In this document: piece after piece, positions 52,840-63,589 of the stretch
How the letters are laid out: each line of letters opens with the position of its first letter
How positions within the stretch are numbered: the first letter of the stretch is position 1
Origin: Schistocerca nitens
Taxonomy: Eukaryota > Arthropoda > Insecta > Orthoptera > Acrididae
Assembly (NCBI RefSeq): GCF_023898315.1
Contig: NC_064618.1
Span: forward strand, 189,029,548-189,093,547
DNA: 64,000 bases
Reading direction: 5' to 3'
The notes under the pieces: generated by a model
Told to the model about the DNA's origin: nothing
The model's input: only the letters and a program-made list of their open reading frames with translations
Database searches by the model: none
Program-made: the position numbers and the translations under genes

Positions 52840-54936
52840 AGCCAGACTTAAAAGAACGCAAAATCACCAAGAGTGGCAAAGTCCTGTATAAGTTCTAAAT
52901 ATAGCGCGTACATCAATGCGAGATGCTTACCATAATCTCCACAACGAAACACTATCTCGGAATCGGGCAGAAAACTCAAAGAGATTCTGGTCATACATAA
53001 AGCACACCAGTGGCAAAATGCTATCACACTTTCACTGCGCGATAACAACGGTGAAGTCACTGATGACAGTGCTATTAAAGCAGATTTATTAAATACGGAT
53101 TTCCGAAACTCCTTCACCAAAGAAGACGAAGTAAATAATCCTGAATTCCAATCAAGAACAACTGCCATGATGAGAAATATAGTAGATATCCTCCGAGCAG
53201 CAAAGCAGCTTAAATCGCTTAATAAAGGCAAGGCCTCCGGTCCATATTGTATACCACTCAGGTTCTTTTGAGAGTATGCTAATAGAATAGCTCCATATTT
53301 AGCAATTATATTTAACCTCTCCCTCACACGAAGTTTCGTACCTAAAGACTGGAAAACTGCTTTTCACACCAATACCCATAAAGTGAAACAGGAGAAATCC
53401 GCTGAATTACAAGCCCATATCACTATCGTCGATTTGCATTATGGTTTTGGAACGTATACTATGTTCTAACATTATGAATTATCTCGAAGAAAACTATTTA
53501 TTGACACATAGTCAGCACGCATTAAGAAAACACAACTGGCGCTTTATACTGATGAAATAATGAGTGCTATCGACAGCAATGTCAAATTGATTCCATATTT
53601 TTAGATTCCCAGAAGGCTTTCGACACCGTTCCTCACAAGCGTCTTCTAACCAAACTGCGTGCCTGTGGAATATCACCTCTGTTGTGCGACTGGATTCGTG
53701 ATTTCCTGTCAGAATGGTCACAGTTCGTAATAACAGACGGAAAATCATCGAGTGAAACATAAGTAATATCCGGCGTTCCCCAAGGAAGTGTTATATGCTC
53801 TCTATTGCTCCTGATCTACATTAATGACGTAGGAGATAGTCTGAGTAGCACTCTTAGATTGTTTGCAGATCATGCTGTCATTCATCGTCTTGTAAAGTCA
53901 ACAATGACCAAAACGAATTGCAAAATGATTTAGATAAGATATCTGTGTGGTGAGATAAGTGACAATTGACCCTGAATAAAGAAAAGTGTGAATTTATTCA
54001 CGTGAGTACTACAATAAATCCGCTAAATTTAGATTACACGATAAGTCACACGAATCTTAATGCTGTAAATTCAGCTAAACACTTAGGGATTGCAATTACG
54101 AATAACCTGAATTGGAACGATCACATACCTATGTTGTGGGTAGAGCAAACCAAAGACAGCGATTCATTGGCCGAGCACTTAGAAAGTGCAACAGGTCTAC
54201 TAAAGAGACTGCTTACACCACGCTTGTCCGCCCTATTCGGAAGTATTGCTGTGCGGTGTGGGATCCGCATCAGGACATCAGGTGGGACTGACGGATGACA
54301 TCGAAAATGTTCAAAGAAGGTTGGTTGGTTGGCTTGGGGAAGGAGACCAGACAGCGTGGTCATCGGTCTCATCTTTAGGGAAGGATGGGGAAGGAAGTCG
54401 GCCGTGCCCTTTCAGAGGAACCATCCCGGCATTTGCCTGGAGTGATTTAGGGAAATCACGGAAAACCTAAATCAGGATGGCCGGACGCGGGATTGAACCG
54501 TCGTCCTTCCGAATGCGAGTCCAGTGTCTAACCACTGCGCCACCTCACTCGGTTTCAAAGAAGGGCGGCTCGCTTTGTATTATCGCGAAATAGGGAAGAT
54601 GATGCGACAGACATGATACGTGAACTGGAGTGGCAATCATTAAAACAAAGGTGTTTTTCATTGCGACGGGATTTTCTCATGAAATTTCAGTCAGCTGTTT
54701 TCTCCTTCAATTGTGAAAACATTCTGTTGGCACAAACCTACATAGGGAGAAATGACCATCACGATAAAATAAGAGAAATCAGGGCTCGTACAGAAAAATT
54801 TAAATGCTCGTTTTCCCCGCGCGCTGCTCGAGAGTGGAACGTCAGAGGGACGGATTGAAGGTTGTTCATTGAACCCTCTGCCAGGCTCTGTATTGTGAAT
54901 AGCAGAGTAATCACGTAGATGTAGATGTAGATTTAG
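52840..54936 (+). mobile_element. CR1-like LINE 3, 5'-truncated
   Basis: RT remnants on the plus strand include KQLKSLNKGKASGPYCIPLR near 53,210, a degenerate KAFDTVP, GVPQGSVI-like at 53,775, HLGIAITNNLNWNDHI at 54,085 and KIREIRARTEKFKCSFSPRA at 54,765, then a 3' tail of gtagat repeats at 54,914-54,936. The active-site box is degenerate (LQIMLS-like). Frames break every 100-200 bp. A family C SINE lies inside at 54,321-54,553. Confidence 0.82.
54321..54553 (-). mobile_element. tRNA-derived SINE, family C
   Basis: Minus-strand copy of the family at 30,391; it contains gggaaatcacggaaaaccta and ggattgaaccg. The flanking duplication ttcaaagaagg is at 54,310-54,320 and 54,554-54,564. Inserted in CR1-like LINE 3. 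Confidence 0.9.
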
Positions 54937-55040
54937 ACTCCGTACTCAGTGTTATTAGCTTCTTGTTACTGTCACGGGTTTATTTTGCTCAACGCCTGAC
55001 TAGATTGGCATAATCAGCTGTGTACCATTCTTTTTTATGT

Positions 55041-55243
55041 TCAAAATGGTTCAAATGGCTCTGAGCACTATGGGAATTAACATCTGAGGACATCAGTCCC
55101 CTAGATCTTAGAACTACATAAACCTAACTAACCTAAGGACATCACACACATCCATGCCCGAGGCAGGATTCGAACCTGCGACCATAGCGGTCGCTCGGTT
55201 CCAGATTGAAGCGCCTAGAACCGCTCGGCCACAGCGGCTGGCC
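55041..55243 (-). mobile_element. tRNA-derived SINE, family A
   Basis: The best-preserved family A copy in the window, with ggattcgaacctgcgacc and tagaaccgctcggccac. The flanking duplication ttttttatgt is at 55,031-55,040 and 55,244-55,253. Confidence 0.92.
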
Positions 55244-55253
55244 TTTTTTATGT

Positions 55254-56680
55254 ATGAGCTGTTTAATGATAGCTTATCGCCGTCTTCCTGTGCGTACATA
55301 ATTGTATTTTGTGGACCGGCTAGGTTTTCTCGTGGTTCCAGTGGTGTCGTGTGGTACTTATTCATATTTTGTGGACCTTAGGCTCCGAAGGTGGACAGCG
55401 GCATTACAATCTGCAAATGGGCGTGACCGCACCTCGTAAACCATGAGGGTCTCAAATCCGTGTGTGTCCACGTAGGACGGGGTACCTCCGTTCAAATCTA
55501 TTTTTTATAACCACACTTCATTACCTACTTCACAATGGTTGTTATCTTCGCCTAACACCAGTAAAACAGTACCATGTCATGTGAGGACCTACTGAATTAT
55601 ACCTTGTGGGTCATCGGATGGGAAACAGCCCTTTGGCTACCAAAGCATAAACTTTAGCTAGTTAAACGTTCATTGTCACGGCTGTAACCACCCAAGAACT
55701 CTGAACACTGCGATTAGAGGTTAACCTACAGAAAATCACTACATAGGGAATGGAGTCGTGGTGTTAAACCTGCCACAAGGAATAGGCATGAAATGAATTA
55801 AGTACATGAATTATCTTCGTGGATGATATCATTGAAGATGTAATGACAAAAATGAAATCCGAATAAATCATTCCAGTTCTCTGAACCAGCAGTTTAATGA
55901 ATATGGGAACGTATGGAGACCGTGTGTCCCACAAATCCACAGCTGCCACTATATACTCATTAAAGATTTACTAAATACACACAGTTACGTCGTATAATAA
56001 ATGTCGTTTGCGTGAACATATTACTTTTTTTTATTGCTACTCCAGTGATGTTGATGCTGAAAGTATGTGACAAGCTGACTCGACCGATTTCAGATTATAG
56101 TTATTGCTCTCATTTGTGTAAGCTTCCATCCTTGTTATATTTAACGTCACTTGCCTAAGAAGCGACGTATTAGAAAGACAAAAATGTGTAATCATATTAT
56201 TAGGTACGCATTTTCACGAGCAAGATCTAGAAGTCTCCATTCAATAATTTCCAAAAATTAATTCTGCTCCCTCCAGCTACCATGAGACGATTTCCTTGAA
56301 ATACATTTTCAGTGTTGATAGAAGGTTCCTTTCTTCAATACAGCTGTGCTTGAAAGTCTGATATAAAGACATATCGTTTTCGCAGCATATACGCCAGATT
56401 GTAGTCCAGTCGAATGTTTCTGACCATAACGATAATTACTCGAAGTACGATGGTTCAATGAAGTAACACAGTGCACTGCAGCATTAACTGAAACAGAATT
56501 TACAACCGAAAATTTCTCTTACGCAAATGTAAAATATGAAGGCAGACATGCTACAGAACTTAGGTGTGCTTTACCGTGGTGAATGTTTTGCAAACTGTAT
56601 ATTGCAATCATTTTAGGTGTGTTAGCGCTTGTTGCTACATGGATGGATGAGTAATTTCCTCATGCTCTCTATCTGTCAAT
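55254..56680. other. No recognised gene
   Basis: No domain, RNA or repeat motif is identified by eye. Confidence 0.4.
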
Positions 56681-57340
56681 ATACGAGGGTTGCCCAGAAA
56701 GTAATGCACCGCTGTTTTTTTCTTCAACAATTCTTTATTGAACATAATGAGATGCACACCTACATCTACATCTACATACATACTCCGCAATCCACGATAC
56801 GGTGCGTGGCGGAGGGTATCTCGTACCACTCCTAGCATCTGCTCTCCCTGTTCCACTCCTAAACAGAACGAGGGAAAAGTGACTGCCTATATGCCTCTGG
56901 ACGAGCCCTATCTCTCTTGTCTTATCTTTGTGGCCTTTCCACGAAAATTGTACTGCAGTCAGCCTCAAATGCCGGTTCTCTAAATTTCCTCAGTAGCGAT
57001 TCACGAAAAGAACGCCTCCTTTCCTCCAGAGACTCCCACCCGAGTTCCTGAAGCACTTCCGTATCACTCGCGTCATGATCAAACCTACCAGTAACAAATC
57101 TAGGAGGCGCTTTTGAATTGCTTCTATGTCCTCCCTCAATCCGACCTGATAGGGTACCCAAACGCTCGAGCAGTACTTAAGAGTAGGTCGTATTAGCATT
57201 TTATAAGCGGTCTCCTTTACAGATGAACCACATCTTCCCAAAATTCTACCAATGAACCGAAGACAACTATCCACCTTCCCCACAACTGCCATTACATGCT
57301 TGTTCCGCTTCATATCGGTCTGGAATATTACGCCCAAATA

Positions 57341-58762
57341 CACTCCTGGAAATTGAAATAAGAGCACCGTGAATTCATGGTCCCAGGAAGGGGAAACTTT
57401 ATTGACACATTCCTGGGGTCAGATACATCACATGATCACACTGACAGAACCACAGGCACATAGACACAGGCAACAGAGCATGCACAATGTCGGCACTAGT
57501 ACAGTGTATATCCACCTTTCGCAGCAATGCAGGCTGCTATTCTCCCATGGAGACGATCGTAGAGATGCTGGATGTAGTCCTGTGGAACGGCTTGCCATGC
57601 CATTTCCACCTGGCGCCTCAGTTGGACCAGCGTTCGTGCTGGACGTGCAGACCGCGTGAGACGACGCTTCATCCAGTCCCAAACATGCTCAATGGGGGAC
57701 AGATCCGGAGATCTTGCTGGCCTGGGTAGTTGACTTACACCTTCTAGAGCACGTTGGGTGGCACGGGATACATGCGGACGTGCATTGTCCTGTTGGAACA
57801 GCAAGTTCCCTTGCCGGTCTAGGAATGGTAGAACGATGGGTTCGATGACGGTTTGGATGTACCGTGCACTATTCAGTGTCCCCTCGACGATCACCAGTGG
57901 TGTACGGCCAGTGTAGGAGATCGCTCCCCACACCATGATGCCGGGTGTTGGCCCTGTGTGCCTCGGTCGTATGCAGTCCTGATTGTGGCGCTCACCTGCA
58001 CGGCGCCAAACACGCATACGACCATCATTGGCACCAAGGCAGAAGCGACTCTCATCGCTGAAGACGACACGTCTCCATTCGTCCCTCCATTCACGCCTGT
58101 CGCGACACCACTGGAGGCGGGCTGCACGATGTTGGGGCGTGAGCGGAAGACAGCCTAACGGTGTGCGGGACCGTAGCCCAGCTTCATGGAGACGGTTGCG
58201 AATGGTCCTCGCCGATACCCCAGGAGCAACAGTGTCCCTAGTTTGCTGGGAAGTGGCGGTGCGGTCCCCTACGGCACTGCGTATGATCCTACGGTCTTGG
58301 CGTGCATCCGTGCGTCGCTGCGGTCCGGTCCCAGGTCGACGGGCACGTGCACCTTCCGCCGACCACTGGCGACAACATCGATGTACTGTGGAGACCTCAC
58401 GCCCCACGTGTTGAGCAATTCGGCGGTACGTCCACCCGGCCTCCCGCATGCCCACTATACGCCCTCGCTCAAAGTCCGTCAGCTGCACATACGGTTCACG
58501 TCCACGCTGTCGCGGCATGCTACCAGTGTTAAAGACTGCGATGGAGCTCCGTATGCCACGGCAAACTGGCTGACACTGACGGCAGCGGTGCACAAATGCT
58601 GCGCAGCTAGCGCCATTCGACGGCCAACACCGCGGTTCCTGGTGTGTCCGCTGTGCCGTGCGTGTGATCATTGCTTGTACAGCCCTCTCGCAGTGTCCGG
58701 AGCAAGTATGGTGGGTCTGACACACCGGTGTCAATGTGTTCTTTTTTCCATTTCCAGGAGTT
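57341..58762 (-). mobile_element. Tc1-like DD32E element, copy 3 (1,422 bp)
   Basis: TA sites are at 57,339-57,340 and 58,763-58,764. Inverted ends read cactcctggaaat; the outermost base pair on the right is changed (ggagtt in place of ggagtg), which may weaken that end. Nested in CR1-like LINE 4, itself within a mariner. Confidence 0.96.
57496..58518 (-). CDS. Tc1-like transposase, full-length, DD32E spacing
   Basis: The start is the complement of ATG at 58,516-58,518, giving 340 residues with the same domain order as the copy at 44,037: two helix-turn-helices, then D155, D244 and E277. There are about nine amino-acid differences from copy 2. The notable one is QLPRPARSPD in place of QLPWPARSPD, changing a tryptophan that is highly conserved in Tc1 enzymes 10 residues before E277. 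The frame is open, but this change and the mutated right terminus make activity doubtful. Confidence 0.92.
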   Translation of the reverse strand: MPRQRGREPYVQLTDFERGRIVGMREAGWTYRRIAQHVGREVSTVHRCCRQWSAEGARARRPGTGPQRRTDARQDRRIIRSAVGDRTATSQQTRDTVAPGVSARTIRNRLHEAGLRSRTPLGCLPLTPQHRAARLQWCRDRREWRDEWRRVVFSDESRFCLGANDGRMRVWRRAGERHNQDCIRPRHTGPTPGIMVWGAISYTGRTPLVIVEGTLNSARYIQTVIEPIVLPFLDRQGNLLFQQDNARPHVSRATQRALEGVSQLPRPARSPDLSPIEHVWDWMKRRLTRSARPARTLVQLRRQVEMAWQAVPQDYIQHLYDRLHGRIAACIAAKGGYTLY

Positions 58763-59274
58763 TATTTAATCTACGTGACTGTGTCAAGCGCTACACTATT
58801 AATGGAGTATTCAAACATTACGGGATTCTTTTTCCTATTCATCTGCATTAATTTACATTTATCTATATTTAGAGTTTGCTGCCATTCCTTACACCAATCA
58901 CAAATCCTGTCCAAGTCATCTTGTATCCTCTTACAGTAACTCAATGACGACGCCTTCCCGTACACCACAGCATCGTCAGCAAACAGCCGCACATTGCTAT
59001 CCACCCTATCCAAAAGGTCATTTATGTAGATAGAGAACAACAGTGGACCTACCACACTTCCCTGGGGCACTCCAGATGATACCCTCACCTCCGATGAACA
59101 CTCACTATCGAGAACAACGTACTGGGTTCTATTACTTAAGAAGTCTTCGAGCCACTCACCTATTTGGGAACCAATCCCATATGCTCGTACCTTAGTTAGT
59201 AGTCTGCTATGGGGCACCGAGTCAAACGCTTTCCGGAAGTCAAGGAATATGGCATCCGTCTAATAACCCTCATA

Positions 59275-59686
59275 CACGCACGAAAGAATGCTGTTTTATC
59301 GACACTCTTTATTTCTCCTCGTAATCTCCATCCCATTAGATGCCCTTCGTCTAGCGCGAAACAAGGGCGTGTACCACACTTCCTTTGCAAATTGGCAGAC
59401 GCAATACCAGCTGCCACGTCGCAATGCGTCTGTCGTCGTGAATGACAAACAACATCAGCTCGCTGCAGGATCAGGTGCGACAGCCGTGGATGGTCTCTCG
59501 GACCACTGCAACCGTCTTCTGATGATCTCAACCTTCGTGCTCTGCGACTAACTGTACTTTTGTCGACAGCAGACGCTCCATAGACTTTACCAAGCGTCTG
59601 TGAATTTTCCCCACAGTTTGTTTCTCTGCAGTGAGAAATTCAATGACAGCATGTTCCTTGTAATGTACGTCACCTACAGACGCCAT
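59275..59686 (-). pseudogene. Mariner transposase N-terminal fragment
   Basis: The complement of ATG at 59,684-59,686 gives MASVGDVHYKEHAVIEFLTA, then KIHRRLVKSMERLLSTK, the first helix-turn-helix of a mariner group. The frame breaks after about 50 residues and downstream sequence is degraded, ending at the LINE insertion. No catalytic motif remains. Confidence 0.65.
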
Positions 59687-59810
59687 TTTGAAACTGTCCT
59701 GCAGCAACGCTATCTCTCGGGAGTGACGGAAACTTGGTGCGCTCACTCAGGAAACTTTAAATAATACACACGTGTGTTCCGCAATTCGTAGCGCTGTTTT
59801 CAGTTGTGGA

Positions 59811-60051
59811 ATGTCCGGCCCCGGTAGCTGAGAGGTCAGCGTGACAGACTGTCAATCCTAAGGTCTCGGGTTCGATTCACGGCTGGGTCGGAGGTTTTCT
59901 CCGCTCAGGGACAGGGTGTTGTGTTGTCTTAACCATCATCATTTCATCCCCATCGACACGCAGGTCGCCGAAGTGGCGTCAACTCGAAAGACCTGTACCA
60001 GGCGGACGGTCTACCCGACGGGAGGCCCTAGCCACACGACATTTCATTTCA
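59811..60051 (+). mobile_element. tRNA-derived SINE, family D
   Basis: The head reads ccggtagctgagaggtcagc (A-box region) and gggttcgattc (B box); the tail ends in atttc repeats. The flanking duplication is ttttcagttgtgga (59,797-59,810) against ttttcagttgagga (60,052-60,065). It lies in the mariner 5' region. Confidence 0.88.
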
Positions 60052-60405
60052 TTTTCAGTTGAGGAAAAAAAAATGCTGTGCATTACTTTCTGAGTAACTT
60101 CCGTATGTTGCGATTGTACGTCGATTACCGTCAGCTTCTTGCTGAAGATGGAGCCATTTCACTTTGAAATTTGTAAAATGTAAGCTGATAATCTATAAAT
60201 ATAACTGTGCTTATATAAATAACAAGAATTGAGGGAAGAGGAATAGAAGGATTTTTTATAGTTCTGTGAATTCCTTAGAAGCTAACGAGTCCGCCGTCTT
60301 TCATCTTTAGGACAGCAACGAATTGAATATGTACCTAGAAAACAATAAGTAGCTCCTCTTACGTGATAAAGGTTCCGGTCATTGCCCGACAAGTAAATAG
60401 AGGCA

Positions 60406-60867
60406 GTGGTCATGATTCTTGAGACTCGGTGTTTGTCGAATGAAGTTACCGGTACGAACGTCCCCGCACTACACCAGCCACAGCCACAGCGGTATCTGAA
60501 TCTGGCATTCCGACTGGCACACAGAAGAGGATTCCCTGCGTCTAATTACTCCGTAATCCGCAGACGGGCACATCGAGGACTGCAGGGACCACAGCAAGTT
60601 TGTCCGCCGACGCAGCACAATTTCCCCGTAAGCACGCCGAACAATAGCAGCGCGCGGGATTGTGCTGTAGAAGCAGAGCCGTGTAGCAATATCTGCCTGC
60701 AAGGGGTGGTTGCTGGTGGCACTGGTGTTGACGGCGGCTTAGCGGGGAGCGGGTCAGGGCCGATGGCGGAGCTGTCGTCACATCAGGGGGACACACGGTC
60801 TCCACGTAACAGCAGCAGCCCGGCGGGACTCTGCCCCGTGGGGAGAGACAGACGAGGCGGGGATATT
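60406..60867 (+). other. GC-rich ORF ending at a consensus splice donor (candidate exon)
   Basis: An open frame starting at 60,406 runs through unusually GC and CpG-rich DNA and reaches attgtaagt, where gtaagt at 60,868-60,873 fits the insect 5' splice consensus. The translation is Pro, Gly, Ser and Arg-rich (HQPQPQRYLNL; VAGGTGVDGGLAGSGSG) with no family motif. The opposite strand is open too, as expected of high GC. It may be a first exon or just composition. Confidence 0.2.
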
Positions 60868-60873
60868 GTAAGT

Positions 60874-61607
60874 GGTCCGCTTCTATGAGTGCGTGCTGCT
60901 GCTAGTGCAATGGCTCTGCGGGAGGCAATGACGAGGGGACGTGTCGAGGGAAGATTTGTAGAGATCCTGAAAGCCGCATCTCTCATGGGGTCTTCATCTC
61001 GTAAATGAGAAGAGGAACGAAGTTTGGTCTTGTAGTTACCGCACCAGCAGATGCTGCGGTGCTGTAACAGGGTATAATCTCAGTAGCATATCTCATCGAT
61101 AATAGTGCTAAATTACCTGAATATGAAGCCGTAGTTACTTAGAAATATAACAAATAAATAATAAAAATATTTGGAATAAGTCCCATTGGTCCCTGACTTG
61201 CACCTCAGCATGCCGGGGGCTAAAAATTGTAAAAACATAAATTTTGAGGCAGACTTCAAATTCAGGACTGTGGTTTACTATTGCGCTGTGCAAATTAATG
61301 ATAGTGCAATGCAGAACTGTAAACCGACTTAATTACGTTTTTGTATCAGTGCGGTGCACTACAGTAGATCTGCAGCATGTTCCTTCGGATGCCTGATGAG
61401 TATGCCAGAAGGCCCAATGGCAGTATGTAGAATTCTCTTTCTTTCGTGCTCATAACATTTAATTACTCATTTCCTCGTTTGCTGTGTTTCTCTCTGTCTC
61501 GTTTCCTCCAATCTAGTATCAATTTTACTTGTTCAGACAGAACAACGTTGAGATAAAGCAATATATTCTAAAATTTATGTTAACGCGCTATGTGCTAAAC
61601 TCCTATA
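60874..61607. other. No recognised gene
   Basis: GC content falls sharply after about 61,000. No motif is identified. Confidence 0.4.
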
Positions 61608-61620
61608 AACAACGCTGTCT

Positions 61621-61820
61621 CGCCGCGCGGGATTAGCCGAGCGGTCTAAGGCGCTGCAGTCATGAACTGTGCGGCTGGCCCCGGCGGAGGTTCGAGACCT
61701 CCCTCGGGCATGGGTGTGTGTGTTTGTCCTTAGGATAGTTTAGGTTAAGTAGTGTGTAATCTTTGGGACTGATGACCTTAGCAATTAAGTCCCATAAGAC
61801 TTCACACACATTTGATTTTG
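61621..61820 (+). mobile_element. tRNA-Leu-like SINE, family B, copy 2
   Basis: Nearly identical to 13,064-13,262 (gattagccgagcggtctaag; ggttcgagacc). Flanks: aacaacgctgtct (61,608-61,620) versus aacaacactgttt (61,821-61,833). Confidence 0.9.
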
Positions 61821-61834
61821 AACAACACTGTTTC

Positions 61835-63170
61835 AAACAAATGGTCTGTTTTAGAATTCAGATAATAAGCCAGAAAAAGGCAATTTGATAAATAATAATT
61901 TGGTCTTTGTGTGTCTATTCCACAGATTCACCTAAAGGAGAAACAACCACATGCAATACGGTAATCGCGAACAATCTTGATTCTGTGAACCAAACAGATA
62001 AAGAATTTTGCCTTTTAATCTTCTATTCAAAAGATCTACTCTCTTATACACATTAATGCATGCAAGAATATACATACATACAGTAAAGTATGAATGTTGG
62101 TTGTTTCAAACATTTTGATTGTATCTTTAGAAAGTGGTAACAGTATTAAATGCGTTTTAAAAACATTTACTACATCCTAACATGAACTGTGAAAGAGTCT
62201 AGAGACACTGCACGAACTTGTCTGTCCCATTATTGGTTTGAGCGAGTTCTAATTTTCACTATTATTTTCCCAGCTGTAAACTTGAAATTACCAACATAGC
62301 GTGACACTCAGAAATTTCGCTTTAGCTGCATTTTGTGTATATAATAACAGTGGTTCATAAGATTAAACCTGTTATTCGCTACAGTGATTTACAAAGTGAT
62401 TTCTGTTGATATAAATGTACAATGATATATGTGTAAATTATACGTACATTACAAATCATAACAGAGGTGTTGCCAAAAGATCTGAGAGTAATATGGTAAA
62501 TTTTTTTCAAAGTAGGATATCAGCTTGTGTTCAGTATGTCTAACCACACGTGATGTAGTTGTAGCTTCTTTGACTAATAACAATTAAAATGTCCTGGGCT
62601 CCAGGTTCAACACCACGTTAATTTAGAATAATAATCATCAGGAATGGCGCTGATCTTTCTACCGAAGACCTTGACAAGAAGGGTAGAGGAGCAGCCACAG
62701 TTTGTGGGTGATTTCCTGCTTTAGGGGGGTGAAAACCGTTAAAGATGAATACGTTATACGTTTTATGCACAGGACATGTAGCTCTTATTTACAAAAGTGT
62801 AAATGGGAGCTTTCCATTAGCAAACGCTTCTGTATTACTCCTCCGTTTGGATGTAAGGACAGTGCCAAAAATAATAGAGTAATAAATTCCTAAATAAAAC
62901 TGGAAGAAAACTAAGTTCATAAAGTAATTGATAAGGTAAATATGAAACAATCAACAGGAATGTCCACATGTACTGAAATTGTGCACAGTGATTAACATAA
63001 ACCGTCTCACAAGCCGCAGCTGTCACAGAGAAAAGAAAATGCTTCATAATCACAATTTCAATGCCTTTATCCGTTAACAAAATCAACTCTTTTTTTTTTC
63101 TTGTACAGTCAGCGGCATAAGGCAGTGGTTATCTCTTCCCCTTTTTTACACTTTTGACATGCAGCTTTTG
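61835..63170. other. No recognised gene
   Basis: AT-rich sequence with short frames only. Confidence 0.4.
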
Positions 63171-63176
63171 TTCCAG

Positions 63177-63247
63177 GACAACTGTGGTGAGGATGACCTA
63201 AAATGGATAAGCCATTTTTGTTTTTGCTCTTGATTTTGGGGTGGTGG
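63177..63247 (+). other. Candidate exon encoding a signal peptide start
   Basis: A pyrimidine-rich stretch ending in ttgttccag (63,168-63,176) could be a 3' splice site. The ATG at 63,203 lies in a good context (aaaatgg) and has an in-frame TGA upstream at 63,194. It opens 15 codons, MDKPFLFLLLILGWW, a short basic start plus a hydrophobic core as in secretory signal peptides. Then tgg|gtaagt at 63,248 is a near-perfect splice donor. No further coding exon is seen in the last 750 bp. This is inference from three coinciding signals. Confidence 0.28.
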
Positions 63248-63537
63248 GTAAGTAATAAAATGATCGATACTTCGTTATGTCATTACGAAAAGACATTAAA
63301 ATTGTCTGTGCGTGCTTTACACCTAACATTACAGTTTACAAGAGATTAAAAACTATTTTTGAGGCCAGCGTGAAAGCGATGGAGAACACACTAACCGCAA
63401 TTTCCAGATTATAAGTTCACATTACTCTTTGTGCTCACTAAAAGAAAATGTTCCTACTAGTTATTTACTCAGTTTTGAGTTTTCACTGCTTGATATATTC
63501 TGTAAAAGTTCAGACGCATAAAATATTATTATACCCC

Positions 63538-63583
63538 TAATAATAATAATAATAATAATAATAATGATAATAATAATAATAAC
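63538..63583 (+). repeat. TAA microsatellite
   Basis: About fifteen imperfect TAA repeats with one interrupting TGA. Confidence 0.95.
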
Positions 63584-63589
63584 AGTTCA

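Larger units (their letters stand above)
56922..59262 (-). pseudogene. CR1-like RT C-terminal half, split by Tc1-like copy 3
   Basis: The upstream part (59,262-58,771) reads FRKAFDSVPHSRLLTKV, GVPQGSVVGPLLFSIYIND and LFADDAVVYG, with catalytic aspartates intact. It stops at a TAG just before the Tc1. The downstream part (57,338-56,922) resumes YLGVIFQTDMKRN, then LRFIGRILGRCG and ILKYCSSVW-like sequence. Excision with one TA gives ...IKYLGVIFQT in frame. Frameshifts occur near the end. Confidence 0.85.
56752..59265 (-). mobile_element. CR1-like LINE 4, 5'-truncated, with nested Tc1-like copy 3
   Basis: The 3' tail of tacatc repeats is at 56,758-56,778; the 5' truncation is near 59,265 within the codons for the DAIFLDFRKAFDS motif. 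RT sequence is present on both sides of the Tc1-like element. LINE DNA totals about 1.1 kb. Confidence 0.85.
56684..60103 (-). mobile_element. Mariner with LINE, Tc1 and SINE nested inside
   Basis: TA sites at 56,682-56,683 and 60,104-60,105 flank terminal repeats that share cagaaagtaatgca (left) and tgcattactttctg (right). The transposase N terminus is on the minus strand at 59,275-59,686. Inside lie a CR1-like LINE (56,752-59,265), within that the Tc1-like copy 3, and separately a SINE (59,811-60,051). Mariner-derived DNA totals only about 650 bp, so the catalytic domain had probably been deleted. Confidence 0.78.
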
